From JAEUMD01 sp036768475 (GTDB taxonomy: Bacteria; Pseudomonadota; Alphaproteobacteria; Rhizobiales; Hyphomicrobiaceae), in NCBI GenBank assembly GCA_036768475.1, contig DAIPMW010000002.1, forward strand, positions 124,001 to 188,000: a stretch of DNA of 64,000 bases, in the 5' to 3' direction. Position 1 is the first letter of the stretch; each line of letters opens with the position of its first letter. The notes below the pieces were generated by a model, which did no database searches, was not told the origin of the DNA, and saw nothing but the letters and a program-made list of their open reading frames with translations. Shown piece by piece: positions 45,434-53,698 of this stretch. The position numbers were made by a program, and so were the translations under genes.

Positions 45434-47584
45434 ATGCCCGAACTCCTGCTCGAGATCTTATCTGAGGAAATCCCTGCCAGTATGCAGGACCGTGCCGCCG
45501 ACGACCTGAAACGCCTCGTCGTCGAAGGGCTGAAGGCCCGCGGTCTCGAGGCCGGCGAGGCATTGGCTTTCGCTACGCCGCGTCGTCTGACGCTCGCCAT
45601 CCACAATGTGCCCGCGATGTCGCCGGCAATTTCGGATGAGCGGAAAGGCCCGCGCGTCGGCGCGCCGGAGAAGGCGGTGGATGGCTTCCTGAAGGCGGCA
45701 GGGCTCAAGTCGGTCGATGAGGCCGGGATCGTCAAGGACGAGAAGAAAGGCGACTATTACGTCGCGCGCATCGAGAAGCCCGGCCGCGCAGCGGCAGAGA
45801 TTGTTGCCGAGACGGTTCCCGATGTGATGGGCAGGTTTCCATGGCCAAAATCGATGCGCTGGGGCTCGTCGAGCTTCCAGTGGGTGCGCCCGATCCATTC
45901 GATTCTGTGTCTGTTGAACGGCAAGATCGTCGCGTTCGAGGTCGCGGGCCTCAAGAGTGGTGATGCAACTCGCGGCCATCGTTTTCACGGGCACGGCTCG
46001 ATCCACGCCAAGAGCTTCGAGGACTACGGCAAGAAGCTCATGAGCGCGAAGGTGCTGCTGCCTGCCACTGAGCGTCAGGCGGCGATTGTCGAGCAGTCGC
46101 GCGAGATCGCGACCAAGGCCAAACTCGAATGGATCGAGGATGAGGCGCTGGTTGCCGAAAACGCCGGTCTCACCGAGTGGCCAACGGTTTACATGGGGGC
46201 GTTTGACGCGGCGTTTCTCGACGTGCCGCCCGAGTGTCTGATGACCTCGATGAAGCAGCACCAGAAATGCTTCTCGCTGAAGGATCCCAAGACCGGCAAG
46301 CTCGCGAACAGGTTCCTGCTGGTGTCCAATCTCATTCCTACCGATGGCGGTGCGGCGATCGTCGCGGGTAACGAGAAGGTGATCGCAGCGCGCTTGGCTG
46401 ATGCCAAGTTCTTCTGGGAGCAGGACCTCAAGAAGCCGCTCGACGAGATGGAGCTGGCACTGGAAGGCATCACCTTCCATGAGAAGCTGGGCACGCAGAA
46501 AGAGCGCGTGGAGCGCATCGCCGAGCTGGCGCACGAGATTGCCGGTGCTGTCGATGCCGCCCCCGACGATGCGCGCCGCGCTGCACAGCTCTGCAAGGCC
46601 GATCTCGTTTCCGGCATGGTGGGGGAATTCCCCGAGCTGCAGGGCCTGATGGGCCGCTATTATGCAGAGAAGGCCGGCGCCAAGCCGGAAATCGCGCGCG
46701 CCATTGAGCTGCACTACAAGCCCAAGGGCCCCGCCGACACGGTGCCGAAGGAGGACGAGGGCGACAGCGTTGCGATTGCCGTGGCGCTTGCCGACAAGCT
46801 CGACACGCTGGTCGGCTTCTGGGCTATTCAGGAAAAGCCGACCGGCTCGGGCGATCCCTATCAGTTGCGCCGCGCCGCGCTCGGCGTCATCCGCATCTGC
46901 ATCGAGAATGATTTGCGGCTGTCGCTGACAAGGAAAATGGAGATGGCGGCATCGCGTCACGAGAGGCAATTTGGCGACCGTGCAAAGAAGGCTCATAAAA
47001 CTCATGACGTCGCAGCGGCATTAGTCGATTGGTCCGGGAGGAAGATCAGATCGACAACGCTTGACCTCCTTGCCTTCTTCGCTGACCGCCTCAAGGTCTA
47101 CTTACGTGATGCTGGCAAGCGCCACGATCTGATCGACGCCGTGTTCGCACTCCCCGGACAGGATGACCTCGCGCTGATCGTCAAGCGCGTCGAGGCACTT
47201 GAGCAATTCCTCAAGACCGACGACGGCGCCAACCTGCTCATCGGCGTCAAGCGCGCCTCCAACATCCTCGCCATCGAGGAGAAGAAGGACAAGACGCGCT
47301 ACCATGGCGAGGTGGCAGGCCCTCTGCTGGCCGAGCCCGCCGAGCGCGATCTGGCCGCCGCAATCGCCAAGGTGAAGTTCGATACGCAGGCCGCGATCAA
47401 TGTCGAGAACTTCGAAGGAGCAATGCGTGCGCTGTCCGAGCTGCGCGGCCCCGTCGACCGGTTCTTTGATAAGGTGACCGTCAACGCCGACGACAAGAAG
47501 CTGAGGGAAAACCGCCTGAAGCTCTTGAACGAGATTCGCGCCGCCACGCTGACCGTTGCGGACTTCTCCAGGATCGCCGGCTGA
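45434..47584 (+). CDS. glyS: Glycyl-tRNA synthetase, beta subunit
   Basis: A 716-residue beta subunit that binds tRNA(Gly) in the alpha2beta2 enzyme. Diagnostic parts are the start MPELLLEILSEEIPASMQDRA, the GPRVGAPEKAVDGFLKAAGL stretch, FAEVVPDVM-type strands, TSMKQHQKCFSLKDPKTGKL, the HD-like region LCKADLVSGMVGEFPELQG, and the anticodon-binding-like C-terminus ending NEIRAATLTVADFSRIAG. The length is typical. It depends on glyQ, which lies 5.3 kb upstream; the two reading directions agree, so the gap looks like later insertion of other genes. Confidence 0.97.
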   Translation: MPELLLEILSEEIPASMQDRAADDLKRLVVEGLKARGLEAGEALAFATPRRLTLAIHNVPAMSPAISDERKGPRVGAPEKAVDGFLKAAGLKSVDEAGIVKDEKKGDYYVARIEKPGRAAAEIVAETVPDVMGRFPWPKSMRWGSSSFQWVRPIHSILCLLNGKIVAFEVAGLKSGDATRGHRFHGHGSIHAKSFEDYGKKLMSAKVLLPATERQAAIVEQSREIATKAKLEWIEDEALVAENAGLTEWPTVYMGAFDAAFLDVPPECLMTSMKQHQKCFSLKDPKTGKLANRFLLVSNLIPTDGGAAIVAGNEKVIAARLADAKFFWEQDLKKPLDEMELALEGITFHEKLGTQKERVERIAELAHEIAGAVDAAPDDARRAAQLCKADLVSGMVGEFPELQGLMGRYYAEKAGAKPEIARAIELHYKPKGPADTVPKEDEGDSVAIAVALADKLDTLVGFWAIQEKPTGSGDPYQLRRAALGVIRICIENDLRLSLTRKMEMAASRHERQFGDRAKKAHKTHDVAAALVDWSGRKIRSTTLDLLAFFADRLKVYLRDAGKRHDLIDAVFALPGQDDLALIVKRVEALEQFLKTDDGANLLIGVKRASNILAIEEKKDKTRYHGEVAGPLLAEPAERDLAAAIAKVKFDTQAAINVENFEGAMRALSELRGPVDRFFDKVTVNADDKKLRENRLKLLNEIRAATLTVADFSRIAG

Positions 47585-47589
47585 GCATG

Positions 47590-47606
47590 CTAGAGCAGGT
47601 CAGGTT
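47590..47606. repeat. Fragment of repeat module D
   Basis: The sequence CTAGAGCAGGTCAGGTT is the reverse reading of the module D edge seen at 27349 and 1898. The rest of the module is missing. It lies between the glyS stop and the arsM start. Confidence 0.7.
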
Positions 47607-47642
47607 CAGCAACCAACCAACGTGTGCCGAGGGCAACGCCAC

Positions 47643-48737
47643 ATGAACGAGCACGCCAGGACCAAGGAACTCGTCCGCGAATATTACGGCAAGGTGCTAT
47701 CCACGAGCGATGATCTCAAAACCAGTGCCTGCTGCACGCCGGGTGCGCTGCCGCCGGGCTTGCGCGCAGCGCTCGCCAACGTTCACGAGGAGGTGCGCGC
47801 CAAGTACTATGGCTGCGGTTTCGTCGCGCCCGAGCACCTGGAAGGCGCGCATGTGCTCGATCTGGGCTGCGGCGCTGGCCAGGATGTCTATGTGCTGGCC
47901 CAGATGGTTGGCCCCAAGGGACGCGTCGTCGGTGTCGACATGACCGCCGAACAGCTCGAGGTTGCGCGCCGCCACACCGATTGGCACAAGAACAAATTCG
48001 GCTACTGCTGCTCGAACGTCAGTTTCATCAATGGCTACATCGAGGAGTTGGACAAGCTGGGGCTGGAGTTGGCATCGTTCGATGTAATTGTGTCCAACTG
48101 CGTCATCAACCTGTCGCCCGACAAGGCCGCCGTGCTGCATGGGGCTCGCTCGCTCTTGAAGCCCGGCGGCGAGATGTATTTCTCCGATGTCTACGCCGAC
48201 CGCCGCCTGCCCGATGCCGTCAAGCAGGATCCGGTGCTGCTCGGCGAGTGCCTGGGCGGTGCACTCTACTGGGGTGACTTCCTTGATGTGTCCCATTCCG
48301 CCGGTTTCGGCGATGCGCGCCTCGTTACGTCACGCCCGATGACGGTCGACGATCCCGAGCTAGCCGCAAAGTGCGGCGCGGCACGGTTCTATTCAGCGAC
48401 CTACCGGCTTTTCAACATTGATGGCCTGGAGCCGCGCTGCGAGGACTATGGCCAGGCAGTCGTCTACAAGGGTGGTATTCCAGGGCACGAGGATGTTTTC
48501 GAGCTCGATACGCACCACCGTATCGAGAAGGGCAAGGTGTTCCCCGTCTGCGGCAACACTTATCGTATGCTCACCGAAAGCCGCTTTGCGCGCTTCTTCG
48601 ATGCGATCGGTGATTTCTCGACTCATTACGGGATCTTCCCCGGATGCGGTACGCAGATGCCGCTAGAGGAACCTGCGCAGAGGCCGGCCAAGGTCGCGGC
48701 TGTGCCTGCTGCCACGTCCGGCGGCGGCTGCTGTTGA
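47643..48737 (+). CDS. arsM: Arsenite methyltransferase ArsM
   Basis: A 364-residue SAM-dependent enzyme expected to methylate As(III) to volatile or less toxic organic forms. Motif I is HVLDLGCGAGQDVYVLAQ. The three cysteines that bind arsenite in algal ArsM are matched by Cys58 (KYYGCGFV), Cys153 (VSNCVINLSPD) and Cys203 (LGECLGGALY), with the last two exactly 50 apart. Further cysteines stand at residues 30-31 (SACC) and at the very end (GGGCC), where they may bind metalloids. ATG 47643 has GAGGG nine bases upstream. No arsR, arsB or arsC lies within the window, so it is an orphan. Confidence 0.93.
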   Translation: MNEHARTKELVREYYGKVLSTSDDLKTSACCTPGALPPGLRAALANVHEEVRAKYYGCGFVAPEHLEGAHVLDLGCGAGQDVYVLAQMVGPKGRVVGVDMTAEQLEVARRHTDWHKNKFGYCCSNVSFINGYIEELDKLGLELASFDVIVSNCVINLSPDKAAVLHGARSLLKPGGEMYFSDVYADRRLPDAVKQDPVLLGECLGGALYWGDFLDVSHSAGFGDARLVTSRPMTVDDPELAAKCGAARFYSATYRLFNIDGLEPRCEDYGQAVVYKGGIPGHEDVFELDTHHRIEKGKVFPVCGNTYRMLTESRFARFFDAIGDFSTHYGIFPGCGTQMPLEEPAQRPAKVAAVPAATSGGGCC

Positions 48738-48753
48738 GGCGGAAATTGAGCTG

Positions 48754-48854
48754 GAGCATGTTGAGCTGAAGTGTGTAGCGGTTCAGCGTGAAAAACATGC
48801 TCAAAACAAAGTACTGGATCGCGTTCATGTTCCCGTCAAACATGCACGTGATCC
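48754..48854. repeat. Mosaic intergenic repeat: modules A and B
   Basis: Module A is near-perfect here: GAGCATGTT at 48754-48762 pairs with AACATGCTC at 48794-48802, and inside it GCTGAA pairs with TTCAGC. Module B follows at 48816-48854 (GGATCGCGTTCATG and CATGCACGTGATCC). It lies just after arsM, 18 bases from its stop. Read on the minus strand, this copy is open for the peptide pattern described for the repeat family (MNAIQYFVLSMFFTLNRY). Confidence 0.9.
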
Positions 48855-48970
48855 AGTCACGCGGCGCGACTGATGCGCGCATCCGGCGCAGACACGCGTT
48901 GCCTGCTTCGGCAGGCTCATATAAGTGCATATGAATCGGCTGGGCTGGGCGCGTGAAAGCGAGGCTCGCC

Positions 48971-49336
48971 ATGATGCACGATGTTCCCGGATCCGAGGTT
49001 CCGCGCGGGATTTATCGTCTGGTCTGGTTTGCGTTCGCCTGGATGGTATTCGCGGCATGGGTCGGGTTTGGTCGCACAGACGGGACCAATCTCGATCTGA
49101 CATTCGTATCCATAATCGTTCTGGTGTTGTCGGCCCTTCCGATGCTGGCGCGCAAGACCGCGCAGCGCCATGAGACCGATTTCGAACCCGTGCCATCCGG
49201 GGACGACGAAGCCGGGCTTGAGACGGCGAGCGGCAAGCTGCCCAACGGTGAGGTCTACCTCCAGATCCTGCTCATCCCATTCGCTCTGGCAATTGCGGCA
49301 ACTGCATTTGCGCTCGTCTATCTCTTGGAGGGCTGA
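48971..49336 (+). CDS. Membrane protein of unknown function
   Basis: A 121-residue protein with three membrane helices: LVWFAFAWMVFAAWVGFG, TFVSIIVLVLSALPMLA and the C-terminal IPFALAIAATAFALVYLLEG. Between the second and third is a charged loop (RKTAQRHETDFEPVPSGDDE). ATG 48971 is chosen because GAGGC stands six bases before it. No function is known; similar short three-helix proteins occur widely in the order. It is separate from arsM, with a repeat between them. Confidence 0.75.
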   Translation: MMHDVPGSEVPRGIYRLVWFAFAWMVFAAWVGFGRTDGTNLDLTFVSIIVLVLSALPMLARKTAQRHETDFEPVPSGDDEAGLETASGKLPNGEVYLQILLIPFALAIAATAFALVYLLEG

Positions 49337-49479
49337 TGTGGAGAACTCAATATTGTCTGCCTTCGCCATTACCCGTCTGCTGCGCTATATCCATATACGT
49401 GGCATGAGGCAATCTGCGCCGGTTGAGGCGCGTACGTCTTATGCTACCCCAGGCACGCAGCAGGCGGGAGGCGCACCAC

Positions 49480-50325
49480 ATGGCGGAGGCAGACAAACAG
49501 CGAGCCCGGCAGATCATGACCATGATATTCCTGGAGCACCCGCAGATGCCTGACATGGAGCGTCTGAAGGAGCGCTTCGGCGATCTGCTGAATGTCGGGG
49601 AGATCCTGCCGCAGGACGGCGGTGCTCAAGTCGTTCCCTGCGATGGAAGCCTGCTGATAACCGGCCTCATCTCTGCGCCGCTGCCGCAACACCATTGGCA
49701 AGGCTGGGTCGATCATGCCTGGTGGTGGCCTGAAGCCGCCGATGTGATGGGGGTCAACCAGGCACACCTCATCGTCTCGTCGTCATGGGACCAGTCGAGC
49801 CGCTTCGATGCGCACGTCAAGCATACGCTCGTGGTGCGCGAGTTCATCGATCAGCTTCCGGCTATCGCAGTGACGTGGGGCAATGTGCTCGTTTCGGCCG
49901 ACCAGTTCGCGGGGGAGTTCCATCGGTTTCAGTCAGAACAGGTGCTCCCTGTTCGCCTGTGGGTCATGATCCAGGTTTCCGGAGACGGTCAGGGCGGGAC
50001 GGTTGTATCGACGCTGGGCATGGATGCTTTCGGATTGATGGAGATCGAGGCCAATTCCGCACCGATGGAACCGCAGGACGCACTTCAGTTCGTCAACAAC
50101 CTGGCCGGCTATCTCATCTCGAATGGCCCCGTGGTAAGTGATGGCGACACGGTCGGCGGCTCCGAAGCTGAGCAAATCAAGGTGCGATTTGCGCCATCGT
50201 TCCGCGACGGCGCCAGCAATGTCTATCTCCTGGATTTCGAAAAGGCGGACGGTTCTGTGCCCGTCACACCTGGAAGTAAGTTCGCTCAAAACGTGTTCGG
50301 CAAATCGTTCCGTCGGCTGAACTGA
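49480..50325 (+). CDS. DUF4261-like protein
   Basis: A 281-residue soluble protein. The first half (RQIMTMIFLEHPQMPDMERL, GDLLNVGEILPQDGG) and the middle TLVVREFIDQLPAIAVTWGN with LVSADQFAGEF resemble proteins carrying DUF4261, whose function is unknown. The match is by memory of pattern, so the family name is tentative. ATG 49480 has GGGAGG nine bases upstream. A terminator hairpin follows the stop codon. Confidence 0.65.
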   Translation: MAEADKQRARQIMTMIFLEHPQMPDMERLKERFGDLLNVGEILPQDGGAQVVPCDGSLLITGLISAPLPQHHWQGWVDHAWWWPEAADVMGVNQAHLIVSSSWDQSSRFDAHVKHTLVVREFIDQLPAIAVTWGNVLVSADQFAGEFHRFQSEQVLPVRLWVMIQVSGDGQGGTVVSTLGMDAFGLMEIEANSAPMEPQDALQFVNNLAGYLISNGPVVSDGDTVGGSEAEQIKVRFAPSFRDGASNVYLLDFEKADGSVPVTPGSKFAQNVFGKSFRRLN

Positions 50326-50351
50326 GCCACTTGACGCAGATGAACTCTCTC

Positions 50352-50375
50352 TCGCGCGTGAACGCGCGAACTTTT
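50352..50375 (+). terminator. Probable terminator after the DUF4261-like gene
   Basis: TCGCGCGT pairs with ACGCGCGA around a tight turn, followed by ACTTTT on the plus strand. It lies about 25 bases past the stop codon. Confidence 0.6.
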
Positions 50376-50387
50376 CACAATCTCGCG

Positions 50388-50489
50388 CAAAATTGACCGG
50401 GCTCCGCAGGACCTTGGGGAGGGAGGTGCGGAGCCCGGCCTTATTGGGTGCGCCTGCGAGGGGGGGACGGGGGGAGGGAAGGCGCACCG
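50388..50489 (-). ncRNA. Candidate small RNA with two hairpins and C-rich loops
   Basis: Two adjacent perfect hairpins. The first pairs GGTGCGCCT (50447-50455) with AGGCGCACC (50480-50488), 9 bp. The second pairs CCGGGCTCCGCA (50397-50408) with TGCGGAGCCCGG (50427-50438), 12 bp. On the minus strand their loops are rich in C and U (CCTCCCTCCCC in the second, CCCTCCCCCC in the first), and the last hairpin is followed by TCAATTTT like an intrinsic terminator. The loop motif resembles the anti-Shine-Dalgarno CCUCC loops of alphaproteobacterial 'cuckoo' and alpha-r14-type RNAs. It lies about 60 bases downstream of a small secreted-peptide gene on the same strand, so it could be cut from that transcript. 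On the plus strand the same hairpins would have G-rich loops. Confidence 0.5.
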
Positions 50490-50548
50490 AACCTGCGCAT
50501 AAAACGCGTTCTGCAGGGGTTAGTTCCGGCGGTTCAAACGGATCAGAG

Positions 50549-50689
50549 TTATTTTTTTAGAACTGCCGGCCCGTTCGCCTCTCCCGTAGTTGTGGCTTTT
50601 GCGGGAGGTGAGGTTAGAGCCAGGATCAGTGCCATGACGAGAGTTGAGGCCAGCATTGCAGCAGTGGTGAAGCGAAGCGCCTTGCGCAT
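50549..50689 (-). CDS. Small secreted peptide gene (46 residues)
   Basis: A 46-codon gene found by reading the gap. It has ATG (complement of 50687-50689), GGAG nine bases upstream and a textbook signal peptide: basic start MRKALRFTTAAML, hydrophobic core LVMALILALTS and the cleavage site PPAKA. The mature peptide would be about 15 residues (TTTGEANGPAVLKK). It ends at TAA 50549-50551. A candidate RNA element follows on the same strand. The function is unknown; coding is inferred from the signal-peptide pattern and the ribosome-binding site. Confidence 0.6.
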   Translation of the reverse strand: MRKALRFTTAAMLASTLVMALILALTSPPAKATTTGEANGPAVLKK

Positions 50690-50990
50690 GAATCATGTCT
50701 CCAACAGAATAAATTCGTTCCTTGAAGAGAAGATGCTGCATTCGCGGATCACGAGCGAACCAAAGCTCGGCGAGGCTGATGTGAGAGGTGCGTGAGATCG
50801 CGTGATCGGCGCCGATTGAGAGTGCTTATGCCTCGATCGCGGGCTAATAGCTGCCATGCGACGGCGTCGGGATGGACACGCTCGCAAAGCGTTCGTGAAT
50901 TCAAGACTGCTGGAGAACCGCCAGGATTGGGTGCCAATGCCTGGGAACCCAAGGTCTGGAATCGAACACAGTCTGCTATCGAGCTGGCGC

Positions 50991-51434
50991 ATGGTCATGG
51001 CAAACCCGCGATTGCTGTTCGTGTATGGAACATTGATGTCAACGGCCAGTGGCGCCATGGGTCGCGGCCCGCGTGCACGTCTCGATAAGGCCAGTCGGAT
51101 CGCTGGGCGAGCCGTCGCGCCAGGATACCTTTTCGATTTGGGGGACTATCCGGGGCTTGTGCTGACGCGGCCCGGGACGGCCGACAATAGCGGTGGGCAA
51201 GTCTTTGGTGAATTACGCGAGCTGAGCGAGCCCGACAAGGTTTTCCGCTGGCTCGATCATTACGAGGGCATAAGCGTCGGCACCGAGGAAACAGCCGAAT
51301 ATCGACGGGTGGTTATGAACGTTGTCCGTCTGGCGGAAGATGGTAGCGAGATCCCATCATCGGCCTGGGTTTACGTCTATGCAGGGCCACTGACCGGCGC
51401 TCGCTTTTTGCCCGATGGTATTTGGCCCGACTGA
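50991..51434 (+). CDS. Gamma-glutamylcyclotransferase-like protein
   Basis: A 147-residue protein with the AIG2/gamma-glutamylcyclotransferase fold: LLFVYGTLMSTASGAMGRG (the conserved FVYGTLM loop), YLFDLGDYPGLVL, and LDHYEGISVGTEETAEYRR with the catalytic glutamate in HYEGI. Members convert gamma-glutamyl amines or peptides to 5-oxoproline. ATG 50991 or 50997 could be the start; the frame continues upstream to 50856 without family conservation. It is a single gene. Confidence 0.88.
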   Translation: MVMANPRLLFVYGTLMSTASGAMGRGPRARLDKASRIAGRAVAPGYLFDLGDYPGLVLTRPGTADNSGGQVFGELRELSEPDKVFRWLDHYEGISVGTEETAEYRRVVMNVVRLAEDGSEIPSSAWVYVYAGPLTGARFLPDGIWPD

Positions 51435-51623
51435 AGATCTGACGTCAGAGCAGAAAGCCTTCCTGCGAGGTACCGTGATTTCGTTATTGTGCTCCGGGGC
51501 CTGATTTACGCTTCGGGCACACTTGTGCGCTACCATGGTGATGAAGGCGAAAGGCGCCGCTTCATGTTGTGCCTCGCCATCTGCATTCATATTTAAGCAT
51601 TTGAGCACGGTTTTAATCATCAC

Positions 51624-52508
51624 ATGTCTGAGCAGCGCCACGTCCGTTTTGCGACACTGGGTGAGTTGACCAGAGATGAACTGCAACTTGCCGTCGAAGT
51701 CTGGTTCGAAGACGCCATGAAGGCACCGTGGGCTTCCAAGGAAACGATGAAGCTCGCCGGGGTGCTGCGCCTTTACATGATGAGTCCTGACGCGGACGGC
51801 CTCAATCTGAAGACGATTGAGGATTTCTATCAGTTGAGCGCAGACGCGGCGCGTCGTGCTCTGGTGCTGTATACGCTTTATGGCATGGTCGAAGCGCACA
51901 GTACCGACAACAACCAGTTGCGTGCAGCATTGCGACTCTCGCGGCTGCAAACCTTGCGCGTCCTGGAAGCGAGACAGCGATTGGCAGAGTTGTCCCGGAC
52001 CAGCGGGCACGATGCCAGAGCAACGCCCAACCATAAGGTAGAGCCGGCCTGGTTGCCCGAATCTCCCAATGATGAGCGGCCGCAGGAACAATCCCACGCG
52101 GGATCTGAGCAGCCCCGCCAGAGTTCGGCACACCACTCCGACGTAGCACAGGCAATGGCATCCGCAGCCGGATCGGATTCCATCGACGCCCCGCGTCATG
52201 CGGCATCCGAACAAATCCCCGCAACGCCCGATCGCGCAGCTTTGGCGCGGCCTGCCGACGGCGAAACGGACGAGCCAGAGCTGAGCGATCGGCACGAGGA
52301 TGTCACCGTCGAAGTGACGGACGCTGTAAGGCGGCCTCGCAATATCTGCAGGGCTACTGAGACGGCATCACCGCCGTCCGGCGCGTCCCGCTTGAGCCAG
52401 CGTATGCCCGAGCCGGGAGACGACAGCCGAACCGCGCCGCCCAATGAGACACTGTCGGGGCAGGCAGCCCTCGCTCGCTCGCTTGCGCGCCTGCGTCAGC
52501 GCGCGTGA
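51624..52508 (+). CDS. Unknown protein with a winged-helix-like start and disordered tail
   Basis: A 294-residue protein. Residues 1 to about 120 are ordered and helical: LGELTRDELQLAVEVWFED, MKLAGVLRLYMMSPDADGL, TIEDFYQLSADAARRALVL and LRLSRLQTLRVLEARQRLA. The TIEDFYQLSADAARRAL segment looks like a helix-turn-helix, but DNA binding is not shown. The rest is serine/proline/acid-rich and probably disordered, with a short basic helix at the end (ALARSLARLRQRA). A repeat follows 14 bases past the stop. No family recognised. Confidence 0.6.
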   Translation: MSEQRHVRFATLGELTRDELQLAVEVWFEDAMKAPWASKETMKLAGVLRLYMMSPDADGLNLKTIEDFYQLSADAARRALVLYTLYGMVEAHSTDNNQLRAALRLSRLQTLRVLEARQRLAELSRTSGHDARATPNHKVEPAWLPESPNDERPQEQSHAGSEQPRQSSAHHSDVAQAMASAAGSDSIDAPRHAASEQIPATPDRAALARPADGETDEPELSDRHEDVTVEVTDAVRRPRNICRATETASPPSGASRLSQRMPEPGDDSRTAPPNETLSGQAALARSLARLRQRA

Positions 52509-52521
52509 TCGAGCGTTTCCA

Positions 52522-52619
52522 GATCGCGTTCATGTTTGATGGAAACATCAACGCGATCCAGCATCCTTGCTTCATGCATGTTAGCTGAACCGCTGCACAC
52601 TTCAGCTAAACTTGCTCTA
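52522..52619. repeat. Mosaic intergenic repeat: modules B and A at the GST stop
   Basis: Module B is clear: GATCGCGTT at 52522-52530 pairs with AACGCGATC at 52550-52558, with a further inner pairing of ATGTTT and AAACAT. Module A is at about 52577-52619 in a shortened form (GCATGTTAGCTGAACCGC, ending CTTGCTCTAA). The right edge provides the TAG stop codon of the GST gene on the minus strand (complement of 52617-52619). Confidence 0.85.
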
Positions 52620-53231
52620 AACAACCGGTCGCGTGGCCGCATAGGCCGGCACCGCATTCTCGAAGTGGTCGATCCAGTTGACGAGCCGCGGCCGGTCGAT
52701 GCGCCAGCGCTTCTCATGCCGCAGATCCAGATGTCCTAGTGCTGCCGCAAGCGCGATGTGCGCATAGTCTGGGCTCCGGTTCCACGCGGGCGGATTTTTC
52801 TCGAAATAGTCCAGGGCCGCATCGACCTTTGCCTGTTGGCGCGCAACCCAATTCGCGTTGTGCTGCTCCGCCGGCCTGAAAAGCCGCTCATAGTAGATGA
52901 GAATTGCTGCCTCGGCCATGCCATCGGCAAGCGCTGCAAGCGTAAGAGTCTTCCAGCGTTCCGGTCCGCTCTCGGGAATAAGGCGAGGTGCGTCCGGCCC
53001 GCCGAGTGTGTCGATGTATTCGCAGATAACGGCGCTGTCGAAGATCTTCGTACCGTCGTCAAGAATGAGAACCGGGACCTTTCCGAGGGGATTGTCCACC
53101 ATCAGCTCCGCGTTTCCCGGCGGATTGGTGTCCGCTTTGACGATCTCGATCTGCTCGCTAACGCCCTTTATGGCGGCGGCAAGCTGCACCTTTCGGCCGA
53201 AGGGTGTCGTCGGTGTGGTCAAGAGCTTCAT
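52617..53231 (-). CDS. Glutathione S-transferase
   Basis: A 204-residue enzyme with the thioredoxin-like N-terminal domain (KLLTTPTTPFGRKVQLAAAI, NPLGKVPVLILDDG with the cis-proline and IFDSAVICEYIDTL, where the Ser contacts glutathione) and the helical C-terminal domain (TLAALADGMAEAAILIYYERL). The class is close to bacterial GSTs that act on small electrophiles; no substrate can be read. The stop codon is formed by a repeat edge. A long gene-free gap lies upstream of its start. Confidence 0.93.
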   Translation of the reverse strand: MKLLTTPTTPFGRKVQLAAAIKGVSEQIEIVKADTNPPGNAELMVDNPLGKVPVLILDDGTKIFDSAVICEYIDTLGGPDAPRLIPESGPERWKTLTLAALADGMAEAAILIYYERLFRPAEQHNANWVARQQAKVDAALDYFEKNPPAWNRSPDYAHIALAAALGHLDLRHEKRWRIDRPRLVNWIDHFENAVPAYAATRPVV

Positions 53232-53698
53232 GACATGATCCCGGGTTGCGCGCGTGGGCGGCCCGTTCTGGCGAACACACCTGATCCACGATTATGAAAT
53301 GGTCGGCTTGGCCATCCGCGTGGCCAGCGAGCCGAAAGTGCCAATGTGCGGGCTCGCGCGCAACACTTTCGTTTGCAGCCGTGTTGGGTCTGCCGGACGC
53401 GCCGCTGGTATGGCCCTGATGGGGGCGATCCGAATGGGACCGGCGCGCCGGTAGATTGATGCAGCAATCATGTCCGGGAAGCTTGGGAGGAGCGGTTCCG
53501 TCTGGCCGGCGACCCTCTTTCCGCCGGACGATCCCCGCAAGACCGTACGCACCGCTCCTCCGCTGGATCGGTTTATAGCCAAGTCCGAGCGTGCGCCTAT
53601 GCGCCTTTTTGGAAATAGAGATTACTGGCCACAGAAGACGATAAAATTGCGCGCTCGATCTTGTATCGCCCTTGCGTGGTTCGGCTGGCACGGCGAGT
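53232..53698. other. Gene-free gap with a large nested inverted repeat
   Basis: About 470 bases between GST and the ABC-F gene. The notable structure is an 11-bp perfect pair, GGAGGAGCGGT at 53486-53496 with ACCGCTCCTCC at 53551-53561, enclosing a second pair CCGGCG (53506-53511) and CGCCGG (53522-53527). It could be a structured RNA of about 80 bases on either strand. Open frames in the gap lack ribosome-binding sites. Confidence 0.5.

Noticed and set aside
45458..47005. A 515-codon open frame on the minus strand across glyS
   Set aside because: It is a shadow of the glyS gene; glyS has clear family motifs, and the antisense frame has no ribosome-binding site or protein-like pattern.
53254..53582. 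Open frames across the inverted-repeat gap before the ABC-F gene
   Set aside because: They overlap one another, lack ribosome-binding sites, and the sequence is better explained by an RNA-like structure.
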